A DNA stretch of 64,000 bases from Chitinophagaceae bacterium (GTDB taxonomy: Bacteria; Bacteroidota; Bacteroidia; Chitinophagales; Chitinophagaceae), in contig JADJFD010000003.1 of the NCBI GenBank assembly GCA_016708765.1, positions 544,280-608,279 on the forward strand. The letters are read 5' to 3'. Positions 17,263 through 27,446 of the stretch are shown one piece after another. Made by a program: the position numbers and the translations under genes. The notes below the pieces were generated by a model. That model was not told the origin of the DNA, did no database searches, and worked only from the letters and a program-made list of their open reading frames with translations. Position 1 is the first letter of the stretch, and every line of letters begins with the position of its first letter.

Positions 17263-18420
17263 ATGCCTCATTATTATAAACTCGGAAAAATTCCGCATAA
17301 ACGACATACACAATTCCGCCGACCAGATGGTGAATTGTATTCTGAACAATTATTTTCTACAGAAGGATTCTCCAACGATTATTCCCTGATGTATCATGTT
17401 TATCCACCAACGCAAATTATAAAAACAGAGCCGCAGATAAATGTTGCTCCAACAATTGCCGAAGAAAAAATGCTTAAGCATAGGTGCTTTGAAGGATTTA
17501 AGGTGAAGCCGGTTAAAGATTTTTTGCAAAGTCGTATTCCTGTTTTAGTAAACAATGATTGTCATATCGTTCTAGCTGCTCCGCAGGAAAGTATGAAAAA
17601 TTATTTCTACAAGAATACAGATGCAGATGAAATGATTTTTGTACATGAAGGAAGCGGAGTGATGAAAACAATGTATGGAGAACTGAAGTTTGGGTACGGT
17701 GATTACCTAGTTATTCCCAGAGGAACAATTTATCAGATTCATTTTGATACTGCTGATAACAGACTTTTCATTGTTGAATCTTTCAGTCCGATTCGTTATC
17801 CAAAAAGATACCAGAGTAAATATGGCCAGTTAATGGAACATTCTCCCTTTTGTGAAAGAGATATCCGTGGGCCGGAAAATCTGCAAACTTTTGATGAGAA
17901 AGGTGACTTCTTAATTAAAGCAAAAAAGAAAGGAGTATTGTACGGATTACATTATGGCACACATCCCTTTGATGTGATTGGTTGGGACGGCTGTTGTTAT
18001 CCTTATGCATTTTCAATTCATGATTTTGAACCGATAACCGGAAGAGTACACCAACCACCACCCGTACACCAAACATTTGAAGCACATAATTTTGTGGTTT
18101 GTTCTTTTGTTCCAAGATTATATGATTATCATCCCGATGCAATACCTGCTCCATACAATCATAGTAATATAGACAGTGATGAATTGTTGTATTATGTAGA
18201 TGGAGATTTTATGAGCCGGAAAAATGTAACAAGAGGAATGATAACTCTTCACCCTGCTGGAATTCCTCATGGTCCACATCCTGGAGCAGTGAAGAAAAGC
18301 ATTGGTGCAAAAGAAACTAAAGAATTAGCGGTAATGGTTGATACTTTTCATCCTTTGATGTTAACCAAAGAAGCATTGGAAATAGAAAACGAAGATTATG
18401 TGATGAGCTGGGCTGAATAA
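17263..18420 (+). CDS. hmgA: Homogentisate 1,2-dioxygenase
   Basis: 385 residues of the cupin-fold HGO family, which opens the ring of homogentisate to maleylacetoacetate in tyrosine/phenylalanine breakdown. The N-terminus MPHYYKLGKIPHKRHTQF and the motif EMIFVHEGSG match the family. Probable iron ligands are in YNHSNIDSDE (about residue 305) and in GIPHGPHPG (about residue 342). Bacteroidota members are about 380-390 residues, shorter than the human enzyme. It is cytosolic. No other tyrosine-degradation gene (hppD, fah) is adjacent. A shared bidirectional terminator separates it from glnN. Confidence 0.92.
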   Translation: MPHYYKLGKIPHKRHTQFRRPDGELYSEQLFSTEGFSNDYSLMYHVYPPTQIIKTEPQINVAPTIAEEKMLKHRCFEGFKVKPVKDFLQSRIPVLVNNDCHIVLAAPQESMKNYFYKNTDADEMIFVHEGSGVMKTMYGELKFGYGDYLVIPRGTIYQIHFDTADNRLFIVESFSPIRYPKRYQSKYGQLMEHSPFCERDIRGPENLQTFDEKGDFLIKAKKKGVLYGLHYGTHPFDVIGWDGCCYPYAFSIHDFEPITGRVHQPPPVHQTFEAHNFVVCSFVPRLYDYHPDAIPAPYNHSNIDSDELLYYVDGDFMSRKNVTRGMITLHPAGIPHGPHPGAVKKSIGAKETKELAVMVDTFHPLMLTKEALEIENEDYVMSWAE

Positions 18421-18430
18421 AGCACATAAA

Positions 18431-18460
18431 AAAATAGCCTTGCATTTGCAAGGCTATTTT
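18431..18460. terminator. Bidirectional terminator between hmgA and glnN
   Basis: A 14-bp perfect stem, AAAATAGCCTTGCA with its complement, loop TT. A/T runs on both sides serve both convergent genes. Confidence 0.85.
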
Positions 18461-18476
18461 TAAAATCCACAACATT

Positions 18477-20666
18477 TTATCTTAAGAATAATAATTCTCT
18501 GTACTTCGGTAAATACCATTCACGGTCGTCTACCAGCAATTCCAGTTTATCAACATGGTAACGAATCTCATCAAAAAATACATCTTTGATTTTTCCTTGA
18601 TAAGCGATTGCTTTTTCTCTTGTATCAGTTAAAGTGTTGGCTTTTTTTCTGGCTTGAATCATTTTTTCAACTAAATCACTTGCTTTATTGATGTGCTCAG
18701 AAATCTTTACAAGAATTTGTTTTTGATTCGCAAAGTCTCCATCTGATAATCCTGCTTCTTTTAATCCTTGAATATTGTTTGCTAATAATGTTTGATAACG
18801 GATAGCAGCAGGAAGAATGTGGCTTGTTGCCAGTTCGCCCATTATGCGGCTTTCTATCTGTACTTTTTTAATGTACTTTTCCAATTCTATTTCATGCCTT
18901 GCTTCCAATTCGCTATGCGAATAAATTTTGTTAGACTCAAATAAATTTTTCGCTTTATCTGTTACCATTGCATCCAATGCCTGTGGTGTTGTTTTTACAT
19001 TTGCCAAACCTCTTTTTTCAGCTTCTTGTTCCCATGCCTGACTGTAACCATCGCCTTCAAACAATACTTTTTCACTGTCAACAATATATTGACGGATAAC
19101 CTGCATAATGGCAATTTCTTTTTTATCTCCTTTTTCAATTAAGCCGTCTACTTCTTTTTTAAATTGATTCAACGTATCTGCCATAATTGTATTCAGTACA
19201 GTCATCGGATTTGCACAATTTGCAGTAGAACCTACGGCACGGAATTCAAATTTATTTCCTGTGAATGCAAATGGCGATGTACGATTACGATCGGTGTTGT
19301 CCATCAGCAATTCAGGTATGCTACGATGAATATCAATCTTCAGCATACTCTCATCTGTCTCGTCCATTTTATCCGAAACTCTTTCTTTTACATCCTGCAA
19401 TACTTTTGTAAGATGTTGGCCGATAAATACTGAGATAATTGCAGGAGGAGCTTCATTGGCACCAAGGCGATGATCGTTTGGAGCAGAAGCGATAGAAGCT
19501 CTTAAAATATCTGCGTAATCATGCACTGCTTTTATTGTGTTCACAAAAAAAGTGAGGAACATTAGGTTGGTCTTCGGCGTTTTACCCGGAGCTAAAAGAT
19601 TTACTCCGGTATCGGTTGCCATACTCCAGTTGTTGTGTTTGCCACTTCCGTTAATGCCAGCGAATGGTTTTTCATGCAAAAGCACTCTCAGGTTGTGACG
19701 ACGGGCAACTCTATCCATCACATCCATCAATAATGAATTGTGATCGACAGCCAGACTTACTTCTTCAAATATTGGTGCACACTCAAACTGACAAGGTGCT
19801 ACTTCATTATGTCTTGTACGTAAAGGAATACCTAACTTATATGATTCGGTTTCGAAGTCTCTCATGTAAGCATAAGTTCTTTCTGGAATAGAACCGAAGT
19901 AGTGATCTTCTAATTGCTGATTTTTTGCAGATGAATGTCCGTACACAGTTCTGCCTGTCATTACCAAGTCAGGTCTCGCATTAAACATCGCTTCATCAAC
20001 GACAAAGTATTCCTGCTCCCAACCCAGGGTAACAGTAACCTTATTTATATTTTTATCAAAATAATTACAAACATCAACCGCAGCTTTATTTAATGCTTCA
20101 GTTGCTTTTAACAATGGAGCCTTATAATCTAAAGAGTGACCAGTGTAAGAAACAAAGATGGTTGGAATACATAATGTTTTTCCATTCCCAATTTCCATAA
20201 TAAATGGAGGAGAAGATGGATCCCATGCGGTATAACCTCTTGCTTCAAAAGTTGCTCTTAATCCTCCACTTGGAAAAGAAGAAGCATCTGGCTCTTGCTG
20301 TACTAGTGCATCGCCTTCAAATTGTTCAATGGCAGTGCCATCACCTTTCAATGTAAAGAATGAATCATGCTTTTCGGCTGTGCTTCCTGTTAGTGGTTGA
20401 AACCAGTGAGTAAAGTGAGTAACGCCTTTACTTTCTGCCCAGGCACGGATGCCGTTGGCAATCTGGTTGGCCATAGCTCTATCAATTTTCTGACTGGATT
20501 TTGTGGAAGAAAGAAGACTTTTATATGCTTCATCACTTAAACACTCTCTGGCAATTTTTAAAGTGAAAACATTGCTTCCAAAAATATTGGTGATTTTGTC
20601 AGAGCTCTCAACTCTGGCATTTTCATTTGTAGCTAGATTTTTAATTGCATTAAAACGTAAAGACAT
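18477..20666 (-). CDS. glnN: Glutamine synthetase, type III
   Basis: 729 residues, the length of the large GSIII family common in Bacteroidota (types I and II are 350-470). It condenses glutamate and ammonia with ATP. Signatures include an N-terminal GSIII domain ending in FTHWFQPLTGSTAEKHDSF, the catalytic block TLGWEQEYFVVD, RHNEVAPCQFE, HEKPFAGINGSGKHNNWS and NRTSPFAFTGNKFEFR. It is cytosolic, a single-gene unit with its own terminator. There is no adenylylation enzyme or PII gene adjacent. Confidence 0.96.
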   Translation of the reverse strand: MSLRFNAIKNLATNENARVESSDKITNIFGSNVFTLKIARECLSDEAYKSLLSSTKSSQKIDRAMANQIANGIRAWAESKGVTHFTHWFQPLTGSTAEKHDSFFTLKGDGTAIEQFEGDALVQQEPDASSFPSGGLRATFEARGYTAWDPSSPPFIMEIGNGKTLCIPTIFVSYTGHSLDYKAPLLKATEALNKAAVDVCNYFDKNINKVTVTLGWEQEYFVVDEAMFNARPDLVMTGRTVYGHSSAKNQQLEDHYFGSIPERTYAYMRDFETESYKLGIPLRTRHNEVAPCQFECAPIFEEVSLAVDHNSLLMDVMDRVARRHNLRVLLHEKPFAGINGSGKHNNWSMATDTGVNLLAPGKTPKTNLMFLTFFVNTIKAVHDYADILRASIASAPNDHRLGANEAPPAIISVFIGQHLTKVLQDVKERVSDKMDETDESMLKIDIHRSIPELLMDNTDRNRTSPFAFTGNKFEFRAVGSTANCANPMTVLNTIMADTLNQFKKEVDGLIEKGDKKEIAIMQVIRQYIVDSEKVLFEGDGYSQAWEQEAEKRGLANVKTTPQALDAMVTDKAKNLFESNKIYSHSELEARHEIELEKYIKKVQIESRIMGELATSHILPAAIRYQTLLANNIQGLKEAGLSDGDFANQKQILVKISEHINKASDLVEKMIQARKKANTLTDTREKAIAYQGKIKDVFFDEIRYHVDKLELLVDDREWYLPKYRELLFLR

Positions 20667-20811
20667 TGTTTTTAATTTTTAGCAAAACAATGCTATTCGG
20701 CCATTAAAACAAATATTTTTTCATAAATGTAGAAAAAAATGGCGTTTTGTGGAAAATAAAATAAAATAAATGATTTTATTGTCTATAAAAATAGGCGAAT
20801 GGACGATTATT

Positions 20812-22098
20812 CTAAGTATTATTTTTATTTTTAATGTTTTGAGAAAATGCTTTCGCAAGCCTTTTCCAATCAATTAGAGCAGCCATAGGAATTACCAGCA
20901 ACGGTATTATAACACTCCTATACCTCACTATGGCTCCAAGATTATTTACACTAAACCCGATGGCAAGTAGTAGCGAGAATGAAAAGAAGAGACAGAAATA
21001 GATCAGGTTTTTCGATTCGTAGCCATTAGATCTGAACAATATAAAAAGAGCAAATAGAAAAAACAAAGCAGTTAGTTCCAGTGCGGCGGCCAACGAAAGA
21101 ATGTGACGAACATCTCCTGGGTTAGGTCGGAGTATTGATATATTAATTGCTTGCGGAGTATTTTTTAAAAAACTGATTGCTGTTGGCTCTAACTCTCTTG
21201 TTGGAACTGTGGAATTGCCCCCTTTAATATTTATAAAATCCTGTTGTTTATTTACAACTGCTTGCGGAAAATCCAATTGCGGACTGATATATCTAATGGT
21301 GAAAAAAAGAATTATGTAAAGCAGATATAAAGAGCCAAAGATTGCCAAACCGTATTTTGGGTTTCTGTTCGCAACTAACCAAGCAACAATCGCTGGTATA
21401 ATGATAACGATAATGAAATTTCGCAGAACGAGTAAAAGCAACAGGCCAATCAGCAAACTGAGAATTCTTATTATGCCAAAACGTTTTTCCTTTAAGCCAA
21501 AATAAATGGCATAAATAACAAGGCTGATTCCAGTAAAGATTAATCCTTCTTTATGAAGGCCGCTGGTCCAATATAAAAATGAAGGAATTAGTATTGTAGC
21601 CAATAAAATAGAAAGCCTTTTGCCGGGAAACACATCTGTCATTACCCTGAAGAGAGCCAAAGGTCCATATAAAGTAATGAACGAATAAAAAATTATGTTT
21701 ACATAGTAGTGTCCGAAACTGAAAACATTAAAAATGGAAAGCAGTTTTACAAACACATTTCCTTTCAGATCGTTCCAATAAGAATCACTACCTGCTAGAA
21801 AACCGCCCACACCTGTATCGTATGGATCATTAAATAGATTAGTGAAATATTCATGAGGATTATTAAAAAGCAGTTGATACTCTTGTATGCTGTTGAAGTG
21901 GTAAGCCCAGGTGTCCTGCATCTGTGCCATTCCGCCATAGTAAATACCAATCCACCCGTAAAAGATGCCGACCATTACCTTCAATAGGAAAATAATTATT
22001 AATTGAGGCTTGGTCAGCCCTGTATTGATAAAGAATTTAGTTTTGGTTATTAGCCAAGCAAAAATTACAAGCCAGGCTACAAATAATAAGTATTCCAA
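20812..22098 (-). CDS. Polytopic membrane protein, possible polymerase or glycosyltransferase-C type
   Basis: 428 residues with about ten hydrophobic helices spread along the length, beginning MEYLLFVAWLVIFAWLI and ending before a lysine/asparagine tail (NIKNKNNT). A large loop between the first pairs of helices (HFNSIQEYQLLFNNPHE) and SGLHKEGLIF in mid-protein resemble the topology of O-antigen/exopolysaccharide polymerase-like or GT-C proteins. No catalytic motif is certain. It is monocistronic and divergent from purL. I would call it a conserved membrane protein of unknown function. Confidence 0.7.
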   Translation of the reverse strand: MEYLLFVAWLVIFAWLITKTKFFINTGLTKPQLIIIFLLKVMVGIFYGWIGIYYGGMAQMQDTWAYHFNSIQEYQLLFNNPHEYFTNLFNDPYDTGVGGFLAGSDSYWNDLKGNVFVKLLSIFNVFSFGHYYVNIIFYSFITLYGPLALFRVMTDVFPGKRLSILLATILIPSFLYWTSGLHKEGLIFTGISLVIYAIYFGLKEKRFGIIRILSLLIGLLLLLVLRNFIIVIIIPAIVAWLVANRNPKYGLAIFGSLYLLYIILFFTIRYISPQLDFPQAVVNKQQDFINIKGGNSTVPTRELEPTAISFLKNTPQAINISILRPNPGDVRHILSLAAALELTALFFLFALFILFRSNGYESKNLIYFCLFFSFSLLLAIGFSVNNLGAIVRYRSVIIPLLVIPMAALIDWKRLAKAFSQNIKNKNNT

Positions 22099-22172
22099 AA
22101 GGTGAAGGTTTTACCGCCACAAAATAGCCATTATTGCTGTGATTGTCAGCACAAAGTTGACAAGTTCTGTAG

Positions 22173-22200
22173 TTGTAGAAACTGAGTTCCATTAAATTTG
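22173..22200 (+). promoter_or_regulatory. Promoter of purL-hldD
   Basis: TTG (22173-22175), a 17-base spacer, then TAAATTTG (22193-22200), matching the Bacteroidota vegetative consensus, 30 bases before the purL ATG. Confidence 0.6.
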
Positions 22201-22230
22201 CAGCCTGAATCATTTATTAATTATTAACGA

Positions 22231-24462
22231 ATGGAAATAACAGTAAAGACAGCAGAACAGTTACGATTAACAGCCGAAGAATTTGAATTGATCAAACAGA
22301 AATTGGGCAGAACTCCCAACTTCAATGAACTATGTGCTTTCTCCGGTATGTGGAGCGAACATTGCAGTTATAAAAATTCTATCAAGTGGTTAAAAACTTT
22401 GCCACGAGATGGAGGAAGAATGTTGGTGGCTGCTGGTGAAGAAAATGCTGGCCTCATGGACATTGGCGATGGCCTCGGTGTTGTTTTTAAAATAGAATCA
22501 CATAATCACCCATCTGCTATCGAACCATTTCAAGGTGCTGCAACAGGTGTAGGTGGAATTCATAGAGATATTTTTACGATGGGTGCAAGACCGATTGCTG
22601 CATTGAATTCTTTACGTTTTGGAAATTTGGAAGAAGATAAAACGCAACATCTTTTATCAGGAGTAGTCCATGGTATCGGTCATTATGGTAATTGTTTTGG
22701 TGTGCCTACAGTTGGTGGCGAAATATATTTTGATCAATGTTATCATACTAACCCATTGGTAAATGCAATGAGTGTTGGTATTTTAAAAAATGGAGAAACA
22801 GTTTCTGCCATTGCATTGGGAAAAGGAAACCCTGTAATGTTTGTAGGAAGTGCAACCGGTAAAGATGGAATCGGCGGTGCTTCTTTTGCATCTGCGGACA
22901 TAACTGCTGAAAGTGCACAGGACTTACCAGCCGTTCAAGTTGGTGATCCATTTCAGGAAAAGAAATTATTAGAAGCATGTTTGGAAGTAATACAAACAGG
23001 TGCTGTTGTTGGTATGCAGGATATGGGAGCTGCGGGAATTATTTGTTCTACTGCTGAGATGAGTGCAAAAGGTAAAGTTGGAATGAGAATAGATATTGAC
23101 AAAGTTCCTACTCGTCAAAAAGATATGAAAACCTGGGAGCTTCTATTAAGCGAAAGCCAGGAACGTATGCTTTTAGTAGCAACAAAAGGTAGAGAAGAAG
23201 AAGTTTTAAAGGTTTTTACCAAATGGGATTTACCTTGTTCTGTAATTGGCGAAGTAACAGATGATGGCAATCTTGATTTTTATATGAACGGAGAATTAGA
23301 AGCTTCGTTGCCAGCATATGAATTAGTATTAGGAGGTGGTGCTCCACAATATGAAAGAGAATACAAAGAACCAGTCTATTTGGCAGAGATAAACAAATTC
23401 AATCCTTCATCTGTAAAAGTGCCGGAGAATTTAAAAGCGGTTGCTGAAAAACTGATTCAGCTTCCTTCTATCGCCTCCAAAAGATGGATATACAATCAGT
23501 ATGATAGTATGGTAGGAACAAATAATACGTCTACTAATGCGCCAACTGATGCGCCGATTGTAATTATTAAAGGAACAAAAAAAGCATTGGCTATAACTAC
23601 AGATTGTAACAGCCGTTATGTGTATGCAGATCCATACAAGGGAACAATGATGGCGGTGAGTGAAGCAGCAAGAAATATTGTTTGCAGTGGCGGATTGCCA
23701 TTAGGTGTTACCAACTGTTTGAACTTTGGCAATCCTTACGATCCGGAAGTGTATTATCAATTTGTACAAGCAATAAAAGGAATGGGAGAGGCTTGCCGCA
23801 AATTTGATACACCGGTAACTGGCGGTAATGTTAGTTTCTATAATCAAAACCCAGATGGTCCTGTATATCCTACGCCAACAATTGGTATGGTTGGTTTGCT
23901 GGAAGATGTAGATACAAGAATGACGCTGGACTTTAAAGAAGAAGGAAATATTATCTATGTGTTGGGCGAAATAACCAACGACATTAATTCATCTCAATAC
24001 TTGTGTAAACTTTGCGAAGTTGAATATTCACCAGCCCCGCATTTTGAACTGGAAAGTGAATTTGCATTGCAACAAACTGTTGCATCGTTGATAAAAAAGG
24101 GATTAGTTCTTTCTGCACATGATATCAGCGAAGGTGGATTATTTGTAACGCTGTGCGAAAGCGGTTTCAATAGAGAACTTGGCTTTTCTGTAATCACTAC
24201 AGGCGGAATAAGAAAAGATGCTTCGCTGTTTGGAGAAGGGCAGAGCCGTGTCGTTGTTTCAGTTGCCTTGGATAAAGTAAAAGAGTTTGAAGCTTCTGTA
24301 AAAAGTATTCCTTTTGAAAAAGTAGGTGTGGTTACGAGTGGTGAAGTGGTTGTAGATGGCGACTTCTGGGGAACAATTGATTGGTGGAACGAAAAATATG
24401 ACACAGCTATTGAAAATTATTTATTAAAAGAAGAAGCAGGCGCAGCTTTGAATTCAATATAA
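22231..24462 (+). CDS. purL: Phosphoribosylformylglycinamidine synthase subunit PurL
   Basis: 743 residues, the small PurL form that works with separate PurS and PurQ in the fourth step of purine synthesis (FGAR to FGAM). Signatures are FSGMWSEHCSYKNS, KIESHNHPSAIEPFQGAATGVGG (ATP and metal site), MQDMGAAGI and the second half-repeat with TGGNVSFYNQ and AHDISEGGL. It is cytosolic. Its stop overlaps the ATG of hldD by one base (TAATG), so the two are translationally coupled, although they act in unrelated pathways. Confidence 0.96.
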   Translation: MEITVKTAEQLRLTAEEFELIKQKLGRTPNFNELCAFSGMWSEHCSYKNSIKWLKTLPRDGGRMLVAAGEENAGLMDIGDGLGVVFKIESHNHPSAIEPFQGAATGVGGIHRDIFTMGARPIAALNSLRFGNLEEDKTQHLLSGVVHGIGHYGNCFGVPTVGGEIYFDQCYHTNPLVNAMSVGILKNGETVSAIALGKGNPVMFVGSATGKDGIGGASFASADITAESAQDLPAVQVGDPFQEKKLLEACLEVIQTGAVVGMQDMGAAGIICSTAEMSAKGKVGMRIDIDKVPTRQKDMKTWELLLSESQERMLLVATKGREEEVLKVFTKWDLPCSVIGEVTDDGNLDFYMNGELEASLPAYELVLGGGAPQYEREYKEPVYLAEINKFNPSSVKVPENLKAVAEKLIQLPSIASKRWIYNQYDSMVGTNNTSTNAPTDAPIVIIKGTKKALAITTDCNSRYVYADPYKGTMMAVSEAARNIVCSGGLPLGVTNCLNFGNPYDPEVYYQFVQAIKGMGEACRKFDTPVTGGNVSFYNQNPDGPVYPTPTIGMVGLLEDVDTRMTLDFKEEGNIIYVLGEITNDINSSQYLCKLCEVEYSPAPHFELESEFALQQTVASLIKKGLVLSAHDISEGGLFVTLCESGFNRELGFSVITTGGIRKDASLFGEGQSRVVVSVALDKVKEFEASVKSIPFEKVGVVTSGEVVVDGDFWGTIDWWNEKYDTAIENYLLKEEAGAALNSI

Positions 24463-25442
24463 TGGAGAAGAATAAAACGATTTTGTTAACTGGTGCTGCT
24501 GGTTTCATCGGGAGCTATTTACTTGGGTTTTTAAACAAACAAGGTTACGCCAACATCATCATTGTTGATGAATTCGACAACGAAGACAAGTGGTTCAACT
24601 TTGATGATAAAGAGTTTATTGAAAAAGTAGAAAGGTCTGTGCTGTTTGATTGGTTAAAAGAAAATAATCCTACTATCGATTTTGTCTTCCATCTTGGTGC
24701 AAGAACAGATACAACCGAGTTTGATTATTCCATTCATGAAAAACTTAATGTAGAATATTCAAAAAACATCTGGAACTATTGCACAGAAAAAAGTATTCCA
24801 TTAGTCTATGCTTCTTCTGCTGCTACTTATGGTAGCGGAGAACTTGGGTATAAAGATGATCATGCAATAGTAGAGGAGCTACAACCGCTAAATCCTTACG
24901 GCGTTTCAAAAAATGAATTTGATAAATGGGCATTGAAGCAAACTAAACAGCCACCTTCCTGGGTAGGCCTAAAGTTTTTTAATGTATATGGTCCTAACGA
25001 ATATCACAAAGGTCGCATGGCCAGTATGATATTTCATGGTTACAATCAGATAAAGAAAACAGGTGAAGTAAAATTATTCAAATCGCATAATCCGGAGTTT
25101 AAAGACGGAGAGCAGCTTCGAGATTTTATTTATGTAGCAGACATTGCCAAAGTTTGTTACTGGCTTATGCAAGGCAATGTTGAATCAGGTTTATATAATC
25201 TCGGCACAGGTAAAGCAAGAAGTTTTAAAGACCAGATTACTGCCATTTTCAATACGCTTAATAAAGTACCTAACATCCGATACATTGATATGCCAGAAGA
25301 CATCCGGGATAAATATCAATACTTCACCGAAGCAGATATGCGCAAACTAAAAGACTCCGGTTACACCGAGCCTTTTTATTCATTGGAAGAAGGTATTGCA
25401 GACTATGTAAAAACCTTTCTTGCTGGAAGTAATTATTACTAA
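24462..25442 (+). CDS. hldD: ADP-L-glycero-D-manno-heptose 6-epimerase
   Basis: 326 residues of the extended short-chain dehydrogenase family, making the heptose donor for LPS core. The NAD(P)-binding loop TGAAGFIGS is at residues 9-17; YASSAATYG and YGVSKNEFD give the catalytic Ser/Tyr/Lys. LKFFNVYGPNEYHKGRMAS and the IRDKYQYFTEADMRKL block near the C-terminus are characteristic of the HldD/RfaD branch as opposed to GalE. It is coupled to purL by a one-base overlap. Confidence 0.92.
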   Translation: MEKNKTILLTGAAGFIGSYLLGFLNKQGYANIIIVDEFDNEDKWFNFDDKEFIEKVERSVLFDWLKENNPTIDFVFHLGARTDTTEFDYSIHEKLNVEYSKNIWNYCTEKSIPLVYASSAATYGSGELGYKDDHAIVEELQPLNPYGVSKNEFDKWALKQTKQPPSWVGLKFFNVYGPNEYHKGRMASMIFHGYNQIKKTGEVKLFKSHNPEFKDGEQLRDFIYVADIAKVCYWLMQGNVESGLYNLGTGKARSFKDQITAIFNTLNKVPNIRYIDMPEDIRDKYQYFTEADMRKLKDSGYTEPFYSLEEGIADYVKTFLAGSNYY

Positions 25443-25605
25443 ATATTATTCTTTGCCGGTAAGAAAATAAGACGGAAAGAATAATACTTATTTCAAAATA
25501 GTCCTTTCTTTCTTCCCGCCTTTCCGGCAAATCTATTCCTACCTGACGGTAGGCAGTTCTGTGCTAATCATTTCAATCCGTGTAAATCTGTGATCCTGTA
25601 TTCAT

Positions 25606-25634
25606 AAAAAAAGGAGCAACTTTCGTTACTCCCT
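25606..25634 (-). terminator. Terminator of the fasciclin gene
   Basis: On the minus strand, GGGAGTAAC, a GAAA loop and GTTGCTCC (one G-T pair) are followed by a run of seven T. Confidence 0.75.
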
Positions 25635-25663
25635 TTGTATGTTACAACAAATGAAAAAGTTAT

Positions 25664-26212
25664 TTATTTGGCTGGCATTAATACCGCATCAATTACATGA
25701 ACAACTCCATTGCTTCCTGTAAGATCAGCTGCAGTTACGTTAGCACCATTAATCATTACTTTACCATCTTTTATAGAAACAGTTAATTCACCACCTTGTA
25801 GTGTTTTAACTTTTTGTCCATCTTTCAAATCAGCTGCTTTTACAGATCCTGAAACAACATGGTAAGTCAAAATATTTGTTAGGTCACCTTTCTTTTCGGG
25901 TGTTAACAAAGACTCAACAGTGCCAGCTGGTAATGCAGAGAAAGCAGCGTTGGTAGGTGCAAAAATTGTGAATGGCCCAGCTCCCTTCAACGTTTCAACT
26001 AAACCAGCAGCCGTTACAGCTGAAACTAAAGTGGTATGGTCTGGTGAACCGATAGCAATATCAACAACATCTTTTGGAGCTTCCATTTTAGGCTCTTCAA
26101 TTGGTGTAGTTACAGTTTCTTCTACTTTTTTTTCATCTTCATTGTTACAAGCAACGAATGTTGCTGAAGTTAAAACGACTGCTGCAAGCAGTGTAAAGAA
26201 ATTCTTTTTCAT
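25664..26212 (-). CDS. Fasciclin-domain lipoprotein
   Basis: 182 residues. A lipoprotein signal runs MKKNFFTLLAAVVLTSATFVAC, with the lipid cysteine at about 22. An acidic, low-complexity linker rich in Glu and Pro follows, then one fasciclin (FAS1) domain from about residue 48 to the end. The two conserved FAS1 boxes are FTIFAPTNAAFSALP and GVVHVIDAVLMP. Such domains mediate adhesion or surface protein contacts. It is monocistronic, with a terminator right after the stop. Confidence 0.92.
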   Translation of the reverse strand: MKKNFFTLLAAVVLTSATFVACNNEDEKKVEETVTTPIEEPKMEAPKDVVDIAIGSPDHTTLVSAVTAAGLVETLKGAGPFTIFAPTNAAFSALPAGTVESLLTPEKKGDLTNILTYHVVSGSVKAADLKDGQKVKTLQGGELTVSIKDGKVMINGANVTAADLTGSNGVVHVIDAVLMPAK

Positions 26213-26375
26213 AATTATTTTATTTGTTTCGTATTATAACATTATCCAAATGAAAAGGTTCTTTTAAAACTTAAATTATTTGAAAATTTTCTTGTTTAAC
26301 TATTCTTGTTCAACATTCTATTAATTTTAAACAAAACCGTAAAAATTTACATACTTATCTTTACCAAAAGCATAT

Positions 26376-27173
26376 ATGAGTAAGAAAATAGCCATCATTG
26401 GCGGTGGCAACCTCGGTGCATCAATTGCAGAAGGATTAATCAACAGCGATTTCAGCCGTCCGGTAGAGTTAACCATCACCCGCCGAAAGCCAGCATCTCT
26501 TAGCCGCTTTGCAGAAATGGGCTGCATGGTGCATAGCGATAATAAAAAAGCCGTTCGGGATAGTGAAGTGATTATATTAGCAGTAAAGCCGTACAACTTT
26601 GCAGATATTGTAAAAGAATTAAGAACTGTACTCAATCCCAAAAAGCATGTTGTAGTTTCTGTAATCACCGGTGTGTGGATTGCAGAGTTGCAAGCCGTTA
26701 TTGGCAAACCCGTTCCAGTTATCAGAGCAATGCCAAACACGGCCATTGCCATTCAACAAAGCATGACCTGTCTTGCACACAATGGTGCCACTGATGCACA
26801 GATTAGTTATTTACAACAGTTGTTCGATCAGTTGGGCAAAACAGTTATCATCAACGAAAAATTAATGGATGCCGCTACCGTACTTGGTGCTTGCGGTACA
26901 GCTTATGCCATGCGGTATATTCGGGCAAATATACAAGGTGGAATAGAAATTGGTTTCGATGCTCCCACTGCAGCTTTAATAGCAGCGCAAACTGTTAATG
27001 GCGCTGCAGAATTATTATTACAAAAAGGAACACACCCCGAGCAGGAAATAGATAAAGTAACTACTCCTATGGGATGTACTATAGCAGGACTAAATGAAAT
27101 GGAACACCAGGGTTTCAGTTCTTCATTAATAAGAGGGTTGGTAACAAGTTATAAAAAGATTGTGAAGGAATAA
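26376..27173 (+). CDS. proC: Pyrroline-5-carboxylate reductase
   Basis: 265 residues. It carries out the last step of proline synthesis, reducing pyrroline-5-carboxylate with NAD(P)H. The N-terminal Rossmann loop is IIGGGNLGASIAEGL. The family signature is in the C-terminal part (QTVNGAAELLLQKGTHPEQEIDKVTTPMG... with GLNEMEHQGF). VIRAMPNTAIAI is the conserved substrate-loop block. Length is normal, cytosolic, single gene. Confidence 0.95.
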   Translation: MSKKIAIIGGGNLGASIAEGLINSDFSRPVELTITRRKPASLSRFAEMGCMVHSDNKKAVRDSEVIILAVKPYNFADIVKELRTVLNPKKHVVVSVITGVWIAELQAVIGKPVPVIRAMPNTAIAIQQSMTCLAHNGATDAQISYLQQLFDQLGKTVIINEKLMDAATVLGACGTAYAMRYIRANIQGGIEIGFDAPTAALIAAQTVNGAAELLLQKGTHPEQEIDKVTTPMGCTIAGLNEMEHQGFSSSLIRGLVTSYKKIVKE

Positions 27174-27446
27174 TAAAATGATTTTTGGCCCAGCTTCAGT
27201 TTTTCATTGCATCGACTGTTGTGTCACTCACTTCATCGTTTTGTAATTCTATTCGCCATTTTGTTAGCAACGTTTAGAGGCGAGTGTCTAATGAATTTTG
27301 GTATTCGATTATTGCACTCGATTTATCCATAGCTGTATTTTTGATTTATAGTGAGTCCCCTCTACGAATATAATTACAGTAAACTAAAGTGATATTATTC
27401 TATTATAATCATAAATTCGAGTTTTAAAACTTTATATAAATAAAAG

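Noticed and set aside
25449..25531. Inverted repeat TTGCCGG...CCGGCAA after hldD
   Set aside because: Arms are 7 bases, 65 bases apart, with a poor central stem; not a convincing terminator or mobile end.
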